A stretch of 64,000 nucleotides of DNA from Stutzerimonas stutzeri (GCF_009789555.1 NZ_CP046902.1:1380001-1444000), one strand, 5' to 3'; positions 1 to 10,188 are shown, counted from the stretch's first letter. The notes: generated by a model not told the origin, from the letters alone. Numbers and translations are program-made.

Positions 1-456
<456 letters not shown>

Positions 457-610
457 ATATAACACCCAAACAATTTGATGTTTGCGTGTCAGACGGTTGA
501 AGTCGACAAACAAACCGAAAAGACGCATCGCTCGCAAGCGATACCGAAACAGCGACACCATCACATACCTGATTAGGGGACGCGACTGAACACCGAGTCC
601 CCAACCGAAT

Positions 611-728
611 TGCTTGACGACCATAGAGCGTTGGAACCACCTGATCCCATCCCGAACTCAGAAGTGAAACGACGCATCGCCGATGGTAGTGTGGGGTCTC
701 CCCATGTGAGAGTAGGTCATCGTCAAGC
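611..728 (+). rRNA. 5S ribosomal RNA
   Basis: This is a 5S rRNA gene of normal length (about 118-120 nt). The ends TGCTTGACGA and TCGTCAAGC pair as the terminal helix. The internal stretch CCCATCCCGAACTCAGAAGTG is the conserved loop B/C region of bacterial 5S. It is co-transcribed with the 23S gene and followed directly by a strong terminator. Confidence 0.97.
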
Positions 729-737
729 TTAAATCCC

Positions 738-776
738 AAACCCCCGGTCCTCGAAAGAGGTCCGGGGGTTTGTCTT
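738..776 (+). terminator. rRNA operon terminator
   Basis: A long GC-rich inverted repeat (AAACCCCCGG-CCTC / GAGG-CCGGGGGTTT, GAAA loop, one T.T mismatch) is followed by TGTCTTT. It starts about 10 nt after the 5S gene. The hairpin with a GNRA-type loop and a partial U-run fits a factor-independent terminator closing the rrn operon. Confidence 0.9.
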
Positions 777-779
777 TGC

Positions 780-1124
780 GCGACGGAAAACCCCGGCGCT
801 GCAGCGCGAGACCGTCGTCGTCCGCTGACGTTGCCATCAAGGCCGTCCGCTGATGTTCAAGCCAAGGCCCCGCGGTAAAGATCAAGAACCCAGGCCGGTC
901 GACGGTCACCCTGGCTCACCGGTCGTCAAGCCCGTAGCGCCCTGCAGGTGCTATCGCCTATTAGACGCTCTGACATCCCGGCGCATACTGCGGGCTGGTT
1001 GTGCGGGACTTGAAGGTGCTTGGATGCGCCGTTTGCTGGTCATCCGAACCTCGCCGCATTTACAGCAGCCTCGCGTATGGCAGGCCAAAGGCGGACGGTC
1101 AGGTCGGCGACATGGGTGTGTCGG
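780..1124. other. intergenic region, no gene seen
   Basis: No convincing gene lies between the rrn terminator and the end of the ydfG-like gene. Open frames here have no ribosome site and no recognisable protein features. I see no tRNA and no strong hairpin. Confidence 0.5.
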
Positions 1125-1886
1125 CTATTTGTCCCGGTCGATATTGAAGGGTGACCATGCCTGGCGGGTCGGCATCAATTCCAGACGGTTGATGTTGATG
1201 TGGTCCGGGAGGGTCGCGACGTAGAAAATCTGCTCGGCGATGTCTTCGGCGGTGAGGGGTGTCGTTCCGCGGTAGAGTTTGTCCGACGCCTGTTGGTTGC
1301 CCTTGGTGCGGACGAGGGTAAATTCGGTCTCCGCCATGCCTGGTGCGATGTCGGTGACCCGGACGCCCGTACCGAGCAGGTCGCACCGCAGGTTGTAGCC
1401 GAACTGCTCGACGAACGCTTTGGTCGCGCCGTAAACGTGTCCGCCCGGATAAGGCCAGTGGCCCGCCACGGAGCCGATGCTGATGATGCTAGAACCCTTG
1501 CCCGTATCGATTAGGCGCGGCAGTAACGCATGGGTCACATTGACCAGCCCGGTGACGTTGGTATCGATCATGGTATGCCAGTCTTCCAGCGCGACCTGCT
1601 GCGCGGGCTCTGGCGCTAGTGCCAGGCCTGCATTGTTGACAAGCGTTCTTATTTCACGAAAACCGTCGGGAAGGTCGGCCACCACTTGTTTCACCGCCCC
1701 GGCATCGCGTACGTCCAGTGCCGCAATATGCACGGGGGCTGCGTTCGACAGCTCATCCTTGAGCGCATCAAGCCGTTCCTGGCGTCGGCCAGTCAACACC
1801 AGGGCCCAGCCGGCCTTGGCGAAGCGGCGAGCGGTGGCGCGGCCGAAGCCGGATGTTGCACCCGTGATGAAGACCACGTTATTCAT
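1125..1886 (-). CDS. ydfG: YdfG-like NADP-dependent 3-hydroxy acid dehydrogenase (SDR)
   Basis: A 253-residue classical short-chain dehydrogenase, the normal length for the family. The N-terminal nucleotide site is TGATSGFG (residues 9-16), followed by LVNNAG near residue 87. The Ser-Tyr-Lys catalytic set appears as IGSVAG and later YGATK. Along its whole length it follows E. coli YdfG (GRRQERLDALKDEL, HVYGATKAFVEQF, LPDHININRLELMP). YdfG oxidises serine, allo-threonine and 3-hydroxypropionate and reduces malonic semialdehyde, in the cytoplasm. The gene stands alone, reading towards the rRNA operon. The substrate is inferred from family resemblance. Confidence 0.85.
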   Translation of the reverse strand: MNNVVFITGATSGFGRATARRFAKAGWALVLTGRRQERLDALKDELSNAAPVHIAALDVRDAGAVKQVVADLPDGFREIRTLVNNAGLALAPEPAQQVALEDWHTMIDTNVTGLVNVTHALLPRLIDTGKGSSIISIGSVAGHWPYPGGHVYGATKAFVEQFGYNLRCDLLGTGVRVTDIAPGMAETEFTLVRTKGNQQASDKLYRGTTPLTAEDIAEQIFYVATLPDHININRLELMPTRQAWSPFNIDRDK

Positions 1887-2120
1887 GTTTGGACCTCGAG
1901 GCTGTTGAAGTAGGTGGCCGAATGCGGCCGACCGGAAGAGCTTAATGCGCGGTGCGACTGTGGCCAGGGCCAGTTGTCGTTTGCCGGTGGGTCAGTACGG
2001 CGCATAGGTCTCGAAGCAAGCCTGTCAAAACCGGCTTCATGTGGTTGACACTGCTACGCGGTCGTACGGCGAAGGCATAGGGCAGGGCGCGCGATCCGCT
2101 GTCTCATCGGCTCCGGCAGT

Positions 2121-2876
2121 TCATGCCAGCTCGAGAAAACGCCGCACACGGTCGGTCGAAGGGTTGGTGAAGAACGTCTCCGGATCAGCCTTTTCGATGA
2201 TTCGGCCTTTCTCGAGAAACACCACCTGATCCGAGACTGCCCGTGCGAATTCCATTTCGTGGGTAACGACGATCATGGTGTAGCCCTCTGCCGAGAGGGT
2301 CTTCATAACCTGTAGCACCTCGCCGACTCGCTCAGGATCGAGGGCCGAGGTTGGCTCGTCGAACAGCATCACCTCGGGGCTCATGGCCAACGCACGGGCG
2401 ATTGCCACACGCTGCTTCTGCCCGCCGGACAGGGTGTAGGGATAAGCGTCGGCCTTGTGCTCCATTCCGACTTTTTCCAGCAATGCCATCGCCTGGGCGC
2501 GTGCTTCGTCCTTTCGCATGCCTTTGACCTGCACCGGGGACTCCATGACGTTCTGCAGTACGGTGAAATGCGGCCACAGATTGAAGCCCTGGAACACCAT
2601 ACCGGTGCGCGCACGCAGGGCGGCCAGCGCCTTGTTGCGCATCTTTCGACCATCCTCATCAATCCCGATACGTTCGCCGGCGATGTGGATGGTGCCGCGG
2701 TCGGGCTCTTCCAGCCAGTTGATGCAGCGCAGCATCGTGGATTTCCCCGAGCCGGACGAGCCAAGCACGCTCACCACCTCGCCCTTGTTCACGGTCAGTT
2801 CGATGTCGCGCAATACCTCCACGCCATCGAAGCTTTTGGACAGGCGCTCGATGCGCACCGCCGGGACATCAGACAT
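2121..2876 (-). CDS. Polar amino acid ABC transporter ATPase
   Basis: A 251-residue ATPase of the GlnQ/HisP family that powers import of an amino acid or similar small solute at the inner membrane. The Walker A motif is GSSGSGKST (39-47), the signature LSGGQ (149-153), and Walker B VMLFDEP (169-175) followed by TSALDPE. An EDGRK insertion after the first strand is typical of polar amino acid ATPases. Its start overlaps the end of the upstream permease by 8 bp. It is the last gene of a four-gene operon read leftwards: binding protein, two permeases, ATPase. Confidence 0.9.
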   Translation of the reverse strand: MSDVPAVRIERLSKSFDGVEVLRDIELTVNKGEVVSVLGSSGSGKSTMLRCINWLEEPDRGTIHIAGERIGIDEDGRKMRNKALAALRARTGMVFQGFNLWPHFTVLQNVMESPVQVKGMRKDEARAQAMALLEKVGMEHKADAYPYTLSGGQKQRVAIARALAMSPEVMLFDEPTSALDPERVGEVLQVMKTLSAEGYTMIVVTHEMEFARAVSDQVVFLEKGRIIEKADPETFFTNPSTDRVRRFLELA

Positions 2877-3531
2877 GTTCGAACCCTCGTTTTGCGCCGA
2901 ACCGGCCAGCCCACTTGAGCGCCAGTTCCAGGCAGATGCTGATCAGCCAGTAGAGCGCGATGACCACCACGAACGCTTCCATCGGAATGAAGTACGTCGC
3001 TTGCACCGAATTCGCTGCGGCGGTCAGTTCGCGAACCGTGATGATGGTCAGAAAGGCGGTGTCTTTCAGCGCCAGGATCAGCAGGTTACCCATCAGTGGA
3101 CGCGTCTTGATCACCAACTGCGGCAACACGATGCGCCGGTACAGCGAGAAGGGCGTGAAGCCGTAGGCTTTCGCGGCTTCGACCTGGCCTTCCGGCAGTA
3201 CCAGCCGAGCGCCGCGCAGTACTTCGCCAAAGTAGGCCGCGTAGTAGACGATCAGCGCGACCAGGCCGGCGGTCCAGGCATCGAGCCGCAGGCCAAGACT
3301 CGGCAGACCGTAGTAGAGCAGGTAAGCCAGGATCAAAAAGGGCAGCATGCGCATGCAGTCGATGAAACCACGCAGTAACCATGTGAACGGGTTGCGCCGT
3401 TCCAGCCAGAAGGCGAACAGGCATCCCATGGCGAAGGCGACCGTGACCGCCAGACCGAACAGTAGCAGGGTGGTTAAAAAGCCATCGAGAAAGGCCTGTC
3501 GCGCGTCCCAGATGATCGCCCATTCGTTCAT
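2869..3531 (-). CDS. Amino acid ABC transporter permease (second)
   Basis: A 220-residue HisM/HisQ-type inner membrane permease. The ATG is chosen because GAGGA lies just upstream; the frame extends further but without signal. Hydrophobic segments begin at the FLTTLLLFGLAVTVAF region. The EAA loop region reads VEAAKAYGFTPFSLYRRIVLPQ, the cytoplasmic contact for the ATPase. It lies 10 bp after the first permease and overlaps the ATPase gene, so the two are translated together. The partner permease has a similar layout and the two probably form the heterodimeric pore. Confidence 0.88.
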   Translation of the reverse strand: MNEWAIIWDARQAFLDGFLTTLLLFGLAVTVAFAMGCLFAFWLERRNPFTWLLRGFIDCMRMLPFLILAYLLYYGLPSLGLRLDAWTAGLVALIVYYAAYFGEVLRGARLVLPEGQVEAAKAYGFTPFSLYRRIVLPQLVIKTRPLMGNLLILALKDTAFLTIITVRELTAAANSVQATYFIPMEAFVVVIALYWLISICLELALKWAGRFGAKRGFEHV

Positions 3532-3541
3532 GCGGTCCTCC

Positions 3542-4183
3542 TCACATGGCCAATCGGTTGGCTTTGCGCTCGGCACGCGCCTGCAGGCGGATCAGCACGC
3601 CAATGATAAGCATGTACAGCAGCGCCGCCGCGAGAATCGGTGGCAACGGCTCGTAAGTCACCGCCGTGATGCGGTTGGTCACGCGGGTCAGGTCGACGAT
3701 CCCGATCACCGCGATCGCCGGGCTGCTTTTGATGATGAACGACATCTCGTTGACCAGCCCTGGCAGGCTGCTGGTGAACATCTGCGGCAGCATGATACGG
3801 CGCAAGAACACGGGCCCGGTCATGCCGCAGGCCAGCGCCGCTTCACGTTGCTCCCGGGAAAAACTGAGGAAGGCCGCGCGCCATACCTCGGCGTTGAACG
3901 CGGCGGTATTGAGCGTGAGGGCGAGTATCGCGGCGGTGTTACGGTCCAGGCCCATGCCCAGCGTCGGTGCAGTGAGAAAGATAAACAGCACCAGCGTGAC
4001 CAGTGGCGTCGCACGGGCGAGGCTGACGTAGACGATCAGCAATTGGTCGATGAAAGGTATCCGCGCGATACGCACCAAGGCTACGCCGAGCCCCAGTACC
4101 ACACCGATGGCTATGGCGATGCCCGAAATCCACAACGTGGTCCAGGCACCCTCAAGCAGCAGCAACCAGGCCTGTCCGTTCAT
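3542..4183 (-). CDS. Amino acid ABC transporter permease (first)
   Basis: About 213 residues, a HisM/HisQ-family inner-membrane permease. Its first helix starts at LLLLEGAWTTLWISGIAIAI and the ATPase-docking EAA loop reads EAALACGMTGPVFLRRIMLPQ. Two Met codons lie upstream (4192 and 4207); the one at 4183 is preferred because AAGGA sits about 9 nt before it. It is the second gene of the operon after the binding protein. The imported substrate cannot be told from the permease. Confidence 0.85.
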   Translation of the reverse strand: MNGQAWLLLLEGAWTTLWISGIAIAIGVVLGLGVALVRIARIPFIDQLLIVYVSLARATPLVTLVLFIFLTAPTLGMGLDRNTAAILALTLNTAAFNAEVWRAAFLSFSREQREAALACGMTGPVFLRRIMLPQMFTSSLPGLVNEMSFIIKSSPAIAVIGIVDLTRVTNRITAVTYEPLPPILAAALLYMLIIGVLIRLQARAERKANRLAM

Positions 4184-4308
4184 ATCCGACATTCCTTGAG
4201 CAATCAAAGCGCACCACGCGCAGGATCAAGACGGGGGTGAAGGTCCCGAGAAGGTGCTAACAAGGCCGGGGCCAGTTTGGCCGGCCCGGCCTGGCTGGGG
4301 TACGACGC

Positions 4309-5211
4309 TCAGTCCATTCCGGCCAACGAGTGGAACTGTTCGACGCTCTTGATCGGCTCCGTGGGTAGATTCGGGAAGGCTTCGCCGAACCATTTGGTCT
4401 GTAGCTCGGCGAGCCGCCCGTTGTCGCGGATGTGGTTCATGAATCCGCTGAAGAACGCCAGCAGTTCCGGGCTCTGCTTTGACACCGGCCACGCGGCGAA
4501 ACCGTCGCCGGACACCGCGATGCCCTTGGCGAAGGTATCCCCTCGGGTCTTGATCAGGTCGTTCACCGAGATCAGCGCATTGACGACGTAATCCAGTCGG
4601 CCATTGGCGAGGTCGGCGTAGGCTTCGGGGTAGGACTGGTATTCCACCACATCACCCATCTCGCATCGCTCGGCGGCCATCATCTTCTTCAGCTCGGGCA
4701 AACGGGCCAGCAGGGCGCTACCGGCCTGTACGCCCGCTTTTTTTCCGCACAGGCTGGCGATGTCCGATAGGCTGTCGTCGCCGGCGCGCTTGGCGTAGAA
4801 GTGCTGTGCGGAGGCGAACGGCGGCGTGAAGTCGAACACCCGTAGGCGGTCGTCGGTCACCAGTGCGCCGGTGAAGGCCGCGTCATACTGCCCGGACGAT
4901 ACCGAGGCGAGCAGCCCGGTCCACGGCAGTATTTCCTGGCGGACCTCGAAGCCGTGGTCTTTTGCGTAGGCCTTGAGATCCTCCAGCAGCTCCTTGTGGA
5001 AGCCTTCCGGTTTGCCATCGACGATGTAATTGAACGGCGCGTAATCGTCCTCAGTGGCGACGGTCATGTAGCCACGCGACTTGATGTCCTCCAGATCGGC
5101 CGCATACGCGCTGATCGCCCCTGCGGCGGACAGCACGCAGCCGGCCAGTGTCAGGGTGCGCAGCATGCCGCGAGGTTTGGCGGCAACCGAGTCCTTGCTT
5201 GAATGCGTCAT
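4309..5211 (-). CDS. Periplasmic amino acid-binding protein (SBP family 3)
   Basis: A 300-residue solute-binding protein. A signal peptide (positive start, then LTLAGCVLSAAGAISAYA) is followed by the family 3 opening DIKSRGYMTVATEDDYAPFNY. The ligand-site arginine region DDRLRVFDFTPPF and a later hinge LDYVVNALISVNDL fit polar amino acid or opine binders. It is the first gene of the importer operon and divergent from the MocR gene at 5406, which suggests regulation by that protein. The ligand is unknown. Confidence 0.88.
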   Translation of the reverse strand: MTHSSKDSVAAKPRGMLRTLTLAGCVLSAAGAISAYAADLEDIKSRGYMTVATEDDYAPFNYIVDGKPEGFHKELLEDLKAYAKDHGFEVRQEILPWTGLLASVSSGQYDAAFTGALVTDDRLRVFDFTPPFASAQHFYAKRAGDDSLSDIASLCGKKAGVQAGSALLARLPELKKMMAAERCEMGDVVEYQSYPEAYADLANGRLDYVVNALISVNDLIKTRGDTFAKGIAVSGDGFAAWPVSKQSPELLAFFSGFMNHIRDNGRLAELQTKWFGEAFPNLPTEPIKSVEQFHSLAGMD

Positions 5212-5405
5212 GTCATTGCTCCAGTTCGACGGTGGGCTAGCCTGTCAGCGGCGCTGAGCGACGGCCTGCTTTCACCTTAGGAGCCGGTTCGCGCCGGGCG
5301 ATAGGTGCAGTTGCGGACTTTCGGCTGGCCAGTGACACGGGTGCCGCCAGTGATGGCGCAGTCCTTGCTTCGGCACAGGCAGATGCATTTCGACTGGATG
5401 GCGCC

Positions 5406-6899
5406 ATGATCGATCATTACATCCACCTGGACTTCAATCGGCAGCGAGGTTTGCAAGAGCAGCTGCGCGAAACCCTCGTCTCGGCAATTCTTGGTGGAGG
5501 CTTCCCGGCCGACGAACCGCTACCCTCCTGTCGCAAGCTTTCCCAGCAGTTGGCCGTGTCGCGCAATACGGTGGCGCTCGTCTATGAAAGCTTGCTGGAC
5601 AATGGCTATCTGGTCAGCCGGCCGCGCAGCGGCTACTACCTGCATCCCGACTACCAGTCGAGCGAATCCGCCGAACCGCCACGAATGCATGAGGTACACA
5701 GGAGCGACGCGCCATTCGATTCCACCCGCGAGCGCGCACCAGATTGGGGCTCACGGCTGAAGATGCAGCCCAGCCTGAAACACGGCGTTCTGCGGCCGAG
5801 CAACTGGACGCGCTTTGCGTACCCCTTCGTCTACGGTCAGCCAATCCGCGAATTGTTCCCACTGGAGCGCTGGCGTGAAGTGTCGCGCTCGTTGCTGCGT
5901 GGGGACCGTGACCCTTGCTGGATGAACGATCGCTTCGACCGTGACGATGACATGCTCATTGAGCAGTTGCGCACCCGTGTCCTGCCCAAACGCGGAATCT
6001 GGGCGCGGTCCGACGAGGTGCTCGTCACGCTCGGCTCGCAGAATGCGCTCTATCTGCTCGCGACCTTGCTGATGAGCAAAGGCGTGCGGGTGGCGATGGA
6101 AAACCCCGGTTTTCGCGATGCGCTGAGTCTCTTCGAGTTGCGCGGCGCCGACGTACAGTTGCAATCGGTGGATGAGCAAGGGTTGGTGGTCGACAGTCGC
6201 CTGCATGGCTGCGACTACCTGTACGTCACCCCTGGCCACCAGGTGCCCACCGGGGTCGCGATGAGTGCTGCGCGGCGCACTGCGTTGTTGCGCCAGATCA
6301 GTCAGCATGACCAGGTGGTGATCGAGGACGACTACGACGCTGAGTTCAACCTCGACCACCAGGCCCAGCCCGCGCTCAAGGCGAGTGATACCAGCGGCCG
6401 GGTGATCTACATGAGCAGTCTGTCGAAGGCCTTTTCGCCAGGTCTGCGAATCGGCTATCTGGTGGCGGACGCTGAATTGATCGATGAATTGCGTGCGCTA
6501 CGTCGCCTGATGTACCGCCATCCGCCACTGAACAACCAGCGCATGCTCGCGGAATTTCTTGCCCAGGGGCACTACGACGCCCACCTGCGGCGCTTTCGCG
6601 ATGAGCATCGGCGCCGCCGTGACACGCTGCGCCTGGCGCTCGACGATGCGTTGCCGAGTTGCCAGCCGATGGGCAGCCCGGGCGCCAGCGCATTCTGGCT
6701 GCGGGCGCCGGAAGGCGTCGACACACAACGTCTGGCCTGGGCCGCTGCGCAGCAGGGCGTACTGTTCGAGGCGGGCGCTCAGTTCTTTTTCAACGAGGCA
6801 CCGCCCAGCCACTTCATGCGCCTGGGCTTCCATGCCATCGACGCCGCGCGGATTGGCGAGGGCGCACGCGTATTGGGCAACGTGTTGGACACGCTATAG
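5406..6899 (+). CDS. MocR-family (GntR/aminotransferase) transcriptional regulator
   Basis: A 497-residue PLP-dependent regulator of normal MocR length. Residues 1-80 form a GntR winged helix (SCRKLSQQLAVSRNTV, with SRPRSGYYL in the wing). Residues 120-490 are a type I aminotransferase fold with IEDDYDAEF (307-313) and SSLSKAFSPG, where K341 should bind PLP. Such proteins sense an amine or amino acid and control a neighbouring transport or degradation operon. It diverges from the ABC importer and precedes an aminotransferase and an aldolase, so it probably controls these. TauR, GabR and PdxR are relatives; the effector here is not known. Confidence 0.9.
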   Translation: MIDHYIHLDFNRQRGLQEQLRETLVSAILGGGFPADEPLPSCRKLSQQLAVSRNTVALVYESLLDNGYLVSRPRSGYYLHPDYQSSESAEPPRMHEVHRSDAPFDSTRERAPDWGSRLKMQPSLKHGVLRPSNWTRFAYPFVYGQPIRELFPLERWREVSRSLLRGDRDPCWMNDRFDRDDDMLIEQLRTRVLPKRGIWARSDEVLVTLGSQNALYLLATLLMSKGVRVAMENPGFRDALSLFELRGADVQLQSVDEQGLVVDSRLHGCDYLYVTPGHQVPTGVAMSAARRTALLRQISQHDQVVIEDDYDAEFNLDHQAQPALKASDTSGRVIYMSSLSKAFSPGLRIGYLVADAELIDELRALRRLMYRHPPLNNQRMLAEFLAQGHYDAHLRRFRDEHRRRRDTLRLALDDALPSCQPMGSPGASAFWLRAPEGVDTQRLAWAAAQQGVLFEAGAQFFFNEAPPSHFMRLGFHAIDAARIGEGARVLGNVLDTL

Positions 6900-7003
6900 A
6901 GGCACAACCGGAAGGACCGAAACGCGCTGTACCACCGGGTCGCTGATCGCCGCCGCAACGGCTGGGCGATTCCGGCCCAGACGTTCGCTCGATGCGAGCG
7001 CGA

Positions 7004-8326
7004 CTACGGGGCGCCCCGTCGCGAGAAGTCACCGATCACGTCATCGAGGATCGTCAGCGCTTCGCTCGCTTCCGCCGGCGTGACGATGCAGGGCGGCACC
7101 ACGTGCAGACGGTTCTCCACCGTAAAGGTGAGCAACCCGCGCGCCTGGAAAGCGGCTTTCATCCGGGCCACTACCGCGGCGGTCAATGGCGTCTTGCGTT
7201 GCCTATCCGAGACGAACTCGATCGCCCAGAACAGCCCGAGGCCACGCACCTCACCAATCAGCTCGTGGCGGTTGGCGAGGTGCTGCAAGCCAGGGGCGAG
7301 CACCTCCTGGCCAACCTGCCGGGCGTTGTCGACCATGCCTTGCTCGGCCATTGCGTCGAGCGTGGCGACGATAGCCGCCATGGCCAGGGGATGGCCGGAG
7401 TAGGTCAATCCACCGGGGAAAAAGCGAGTCTCGAAGAACTCGGCGATCGGCTGCGAGATCATCACGCCGCCTGCGGGTACGTAACCGGAATTGACACCCT
7501 TGGCAAAGGTGATCAGGTCGGGTGCCACGCCGAAATTGTCCAGCGCCAGCCATTGTCCGGTGCGGCCGAAGCCCGCCATGACCTCGTCGAAGATGAGTAC
7601 GATGCCGAACTCATCGCACAGCGCGCGCACACCTTGCAGATAGCCCGTCGGCGGCACCAGAACGCCAGCGGTGCCGGGGATCGTCTCAAGAATGATCGCG
7701 GCGATCGCGCCTGGGCCTTCGCACTCGATTACACGGCGCAGATGCTGCAACGCGCGAACGCACTCTTCGGCCTCGTCGTGCGCGTGGAACTCGGTGCGAT
7801 AGAGGTAGGGGTTGAAAAAGTGTACATGGCCGCGTGCGAACTCGTTGGGTACGCGGCGCGGATCGCCGGTGGCAACGATGGCCGCGCCAGTGCTGCCATG
7901 ATACGAGCGATAGGCCGAGAGTATCTTGTCGCGGCCGGTGAATTGCCGTGCCATGCGCATGGCGTTTTCATTGGCGTCCGCGCCAGCGTTGGTGAAGAAC
8001 ACCTTGACGAAGCCATCCGGGGCGCGGGCGAGGATGCGCTTGGCCGCCTCGCCCCGCATCAGGTTGGCGGTTGCCGGCGCCACGGTGCACAGGCTGTCGG
8101 CCTGTGCCTTGATAGCCGCGATGACCTTCGGATGCTGGTGGCCGACGTTGGTATTGACCAGTTGACTGCTGAAGTCCAGATAGCGGTTGCCGTCGTGGTC
8201 CCACAGGCGGCAACCTTCGCCGCCCGCGATCACCAGCGGGTCGAGCGTGCCCTGGATCGACCAGGAGTGAAAGACGTGCTGGCGGTCCAGCGAACGAACG
8301 TAGTCGTTGGTGACGGGCGTGCTCAT
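7004..8326 (-). CDS. Class III PLP-dependent aminotransferase
   Basis: A 440-residue omega-aminotransferase of the 'aspartate aminotransferase family protein' type. It has the PLP-binding run FTNAGADANENAMRMAR (111-127), the cofactor aspartate in FDEVM (D247) and the Schiff-base lysine in TFAKGV (K276). Enzymes of this group move an amino group from taurine, beta-alanine, GABA or related amines to pyruvate or 2-oxoglutarate. Its convergence with the MocR gene and closeness to the importer suggest one uptake-and-breakdown unit. The exact amine is undetermined. Confidence 0.85.
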   Translation of the reverse strand: MSTPVTNDYVRSLDRQHVFHSWSIQGTLDPLVIAGGEGCRLWDHDGNRYLDFSSQLVNTNVGHQHPKVIAAIKAQADSLCTVAPATANLMRGEAAKRILARAPDGFVKVFFTNAGADANENAMRMARQFTGRDKILSAYRSYHGSTGAAIVATGDPRRVPNEFARGHVHFFNPYLYRTEFHAHDEAEECVRALQHLRRVIECEGPGAIAAIILETIPGTAGVLVPPTGYLQGVRALCDEFGIVLIFDEVMAGFGRTGQWLALDNFGVAPDLITFAKGVNSGYVPAGGVMISQPIAEFFETRFFPGGLTYSGHPLAMAAIVATLDAMAEQGMVDNARQVGQEVLAPGLQHLANRHELIGEVRGLGLFWAIEFVSDRQRKTPLTAAVVARMKAAFQARGLLTFTVENRLHVVPPCIVTPAEASEALTILDDVIGDFSRRGAP

Positions 8327-8535
8327 ATCGGCCTCGGCGCGGTGGTTGAGGCGCGGGATCGGTCGGCGCCTGGTGTCCTCACCTTAGGAACAAACGACGA
8401 ATGGCCGTAGGGCCAGATAGCGGGCGCGTCCGGGTCAGGCCAGGCGGCGCTGGCTCGTCACTCGGGTGTAACTGGCCCTTGGTCGAGACGGTTTTTGCGC
8501 TAGGCTGAGCGCTCGCCCATCTTGAAGGAACAGCC

Positions 8536-9324
8536 ATGGCCCACGCCTTCGACGCCGTCGCCAATGTGCCCCGCGCCAGCCGTGACGGGCTCGATACGCC
8601 CGCCATCCGCCAGGCACGCATCGATCTCGCCGCTTGTTTTCGCATGGCGGCCAGACTGGGGATGGGCGAGGGCATCTGCAACCACTTTTCCGTCGTGGTG
8701 CCGGGCCAGGATGACCTGTTCCTGGTCAATCCATACGGGCTGGCCTTCTGCGAAGTCACCGCCTCGTCCCTGCTGATCTGTGATTTCGCCGGTCGCGTGG
8801 TCCTGGGCCACGGCCGGCCCGAGGCCACGGCTTTTTACATTCACGCGCAATTGCATCGGCTCAACCCGCGCGCGCGTGCCGCCTTCCATACGCACATGCC
8901 CAACGCCACGGCGCTTTGTCTGCTGGACGGTGCGCCGTTCGTCTGGGCTGGACAGACCGCGCTGAAGTTCTACGACCGCCTCGCGGTGGACGAGCATTAC
9001 AACGGACTGGCGCTCGACGACGCCGAAGGCGAGCGAATCGCCCGTGCCGCGGGCCAGGCCGATGTGATCATGCTGAAGAACCATGGCCCGCTGGTACTCG
9101 GGCCGAACATCGCTGAGGCCTGGGATGACCTCTACTACCTCGAGCGCGCCGCGCAGGTGCAGCTCAAGGCGATGGCGAGCGGCCGGCCACTGAAACCCGT
9201 TGCGGCGGATGTGGCCCGTGCGGCATGCCGGCAAATGATGGAGGGCAACGCCGAAAGCGCGCGGCTGCACCTGGAGAGCGTCAAGCGGCAGCTGATGCGG
9301 CTGGAGCCCGAGTTCGCCGACTAA
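8536..9324 (+). CDS. Class II aldolase/adducin family protein
   Basis: A 262-residue protein of the class II aldolase/adducin fold, which uses a zinc ion held by histidines. Metal-ligand candidates are FHTHMPN (near residue 116) and the later KNHGPLVLG. Members cleave sugar phosphates (fuculose, ribulose) or related hydroxy acids, but this subgroup is poorly characterised. It diverges from the aminotransferase gene, with about 200 bp between them that should hold both promoters. Its start has AAGGAA about 8 nt upstream. Confidence 0.82.
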   Translation: MAHAFDAVANVPRASRDGLDTPAIRQARIDLAACFRMAARLGMGEGICNHFSVVVPGQDDLFLVNPYGLAFCEVTASSLLICDFAGRVVLGHGRPEATAFYIHAQLHRLNPRARAAFHTHMPNATALCLLDGAPFVWAGQTALKFYDRLAVDEHYNGLALDDAEGERIARAAGQADVIMLKNHGPLVLGPNIAEAWDDLYYLERAAQVQLKAMASGRPLKPVAADVARAACRQMMEGNAESARLHLESVKRQLMRLEPEFAD

Positions 9325-9489
9325 CGGTGTCGCGGGAGTCCGAACGCGTTCGTCCTGCCGTAGGGGAGGACGAGCCTGTTCCGCGACGGCCTGAAAAGCA
9401 TCGCCGGCAGACGCTGCGCAACGGGTCGGCATGGGTGGACGACCGAGCCGCGAAGTCGCCGATGGTGTCCGCCCATAAGCCTGACGCCT

Positions 9490-10188
9490 TTAGATGGCCA
9501 CCAGGCCGCGCACCCCTTCGGATTCCATGGTTTCACCCCGGCCCTGCTGGATGATTTCGCCGCGACTCATCACCAGATACTGGTCAGCCAGTTCGGCGGC
9601 GAAATCGTAGAACTGCTCGACCAGCAGAATCGCCATGTCGCCACGCGCGGCGAGCTGCTTGATCACCGCGCCGATCTCTTTGATGACCGATGGCTGGATG
9701 CCCTCGGTGGGCTCGTCGAGGATCAATAGCCGTGGCTTGCTCGCCAGGGCCCGGCCGATGGCTAATTGCTGTTGCTGGCCGCCGGACAGGTCGCCGCCGC
9801 GGCGGTGCTTCATCTCCCTGAGGACTGGAAACAGCTCGTAGATGAATTCGGGTACTTCCTTTGCTTCCCTGGCGCTGAAGCGCGACAGGCCCATCAGCAG
9901 GTTTTCCTCGACGGTCAGCCGGCCGAATATCTCGCGGCCCTGCGGCACATAGGCGATGCCGGCTTGCACTCGCTGGTGCGGCTTGAGGCTGGTGATCGGT
10001 TTGCCTTCCCAGCTCACCGTGCCTTCCTTGGCCGGGATCAGGCCCATCAGGCACTTGAGCAGGGTGGTCTTGCCGACGCCGTTGCGTCCCAGCAGACAGG
10101 TGACTTCGCCAATCCTGACGTCGAACGAGAGGCCGCGAAGAATGTGGCTGCCGCCATAGTATTGATGCAGTTGCTGAACGTGCAGCAT
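9490..10188 (-). CDS. urtE: Urea ABC transporter ATPase UrtE
   Basis: A 232-residue LivF-like ATPase, the last gene of the urea importer. Walker A is GRNGVGKTTL, the signature LSGGQQQQ, and Walker B LLILDEPTEGIQPS. The pattern GIQPSVIKEIG matches UrtE rather than branched-chain amino acid LivF. It works with UrtD to drive UrtBC. It lies 115 bp after urtD on the same strand. Confidence 0.92.
   Translation of the reverse strand: MLHVQQLHQYYGGSHILRGLSFDVRIGEVTCLLGRNGVGKTTLLKCLMGLIPAKEGTVSWEGKPITSLKPHQRVQAGIAYVPQGREIFGRLTVEENLLMGLSRFSAREAKEVPEFIYELFPVLREMKHRRGGDLSGGQQQQLAIGRALASKPRLLILDEPTEGIQPSVIKEIGAVIKQLAARGDMAILLVEQFYDFAAELADQYLVMSRGEIIQQGRGETMESEGVRGLVAI

Noticed and set aside
853..1224. 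Open frame of 123 codons after the rRNA terminator
   Set aside because: No ribosome site, no protein-like features, and it overlaps the end of the ydfG-like gene; high GC produces such frames by chance.
2455..3378. Long plus-strand frame opposite the ABC transporter genes
   Set aside because: It is antisense to well-supported ATPase and permease genes and its translation is low-complexity; a by-product of GC-rich codon use.
6992..8410. 472-codon plus-strand frame opposite the aminotransferase
   Set aside because: It mirrors a clear class III aminotransferase with PLP motifs on the minus strand; the mirror has none.
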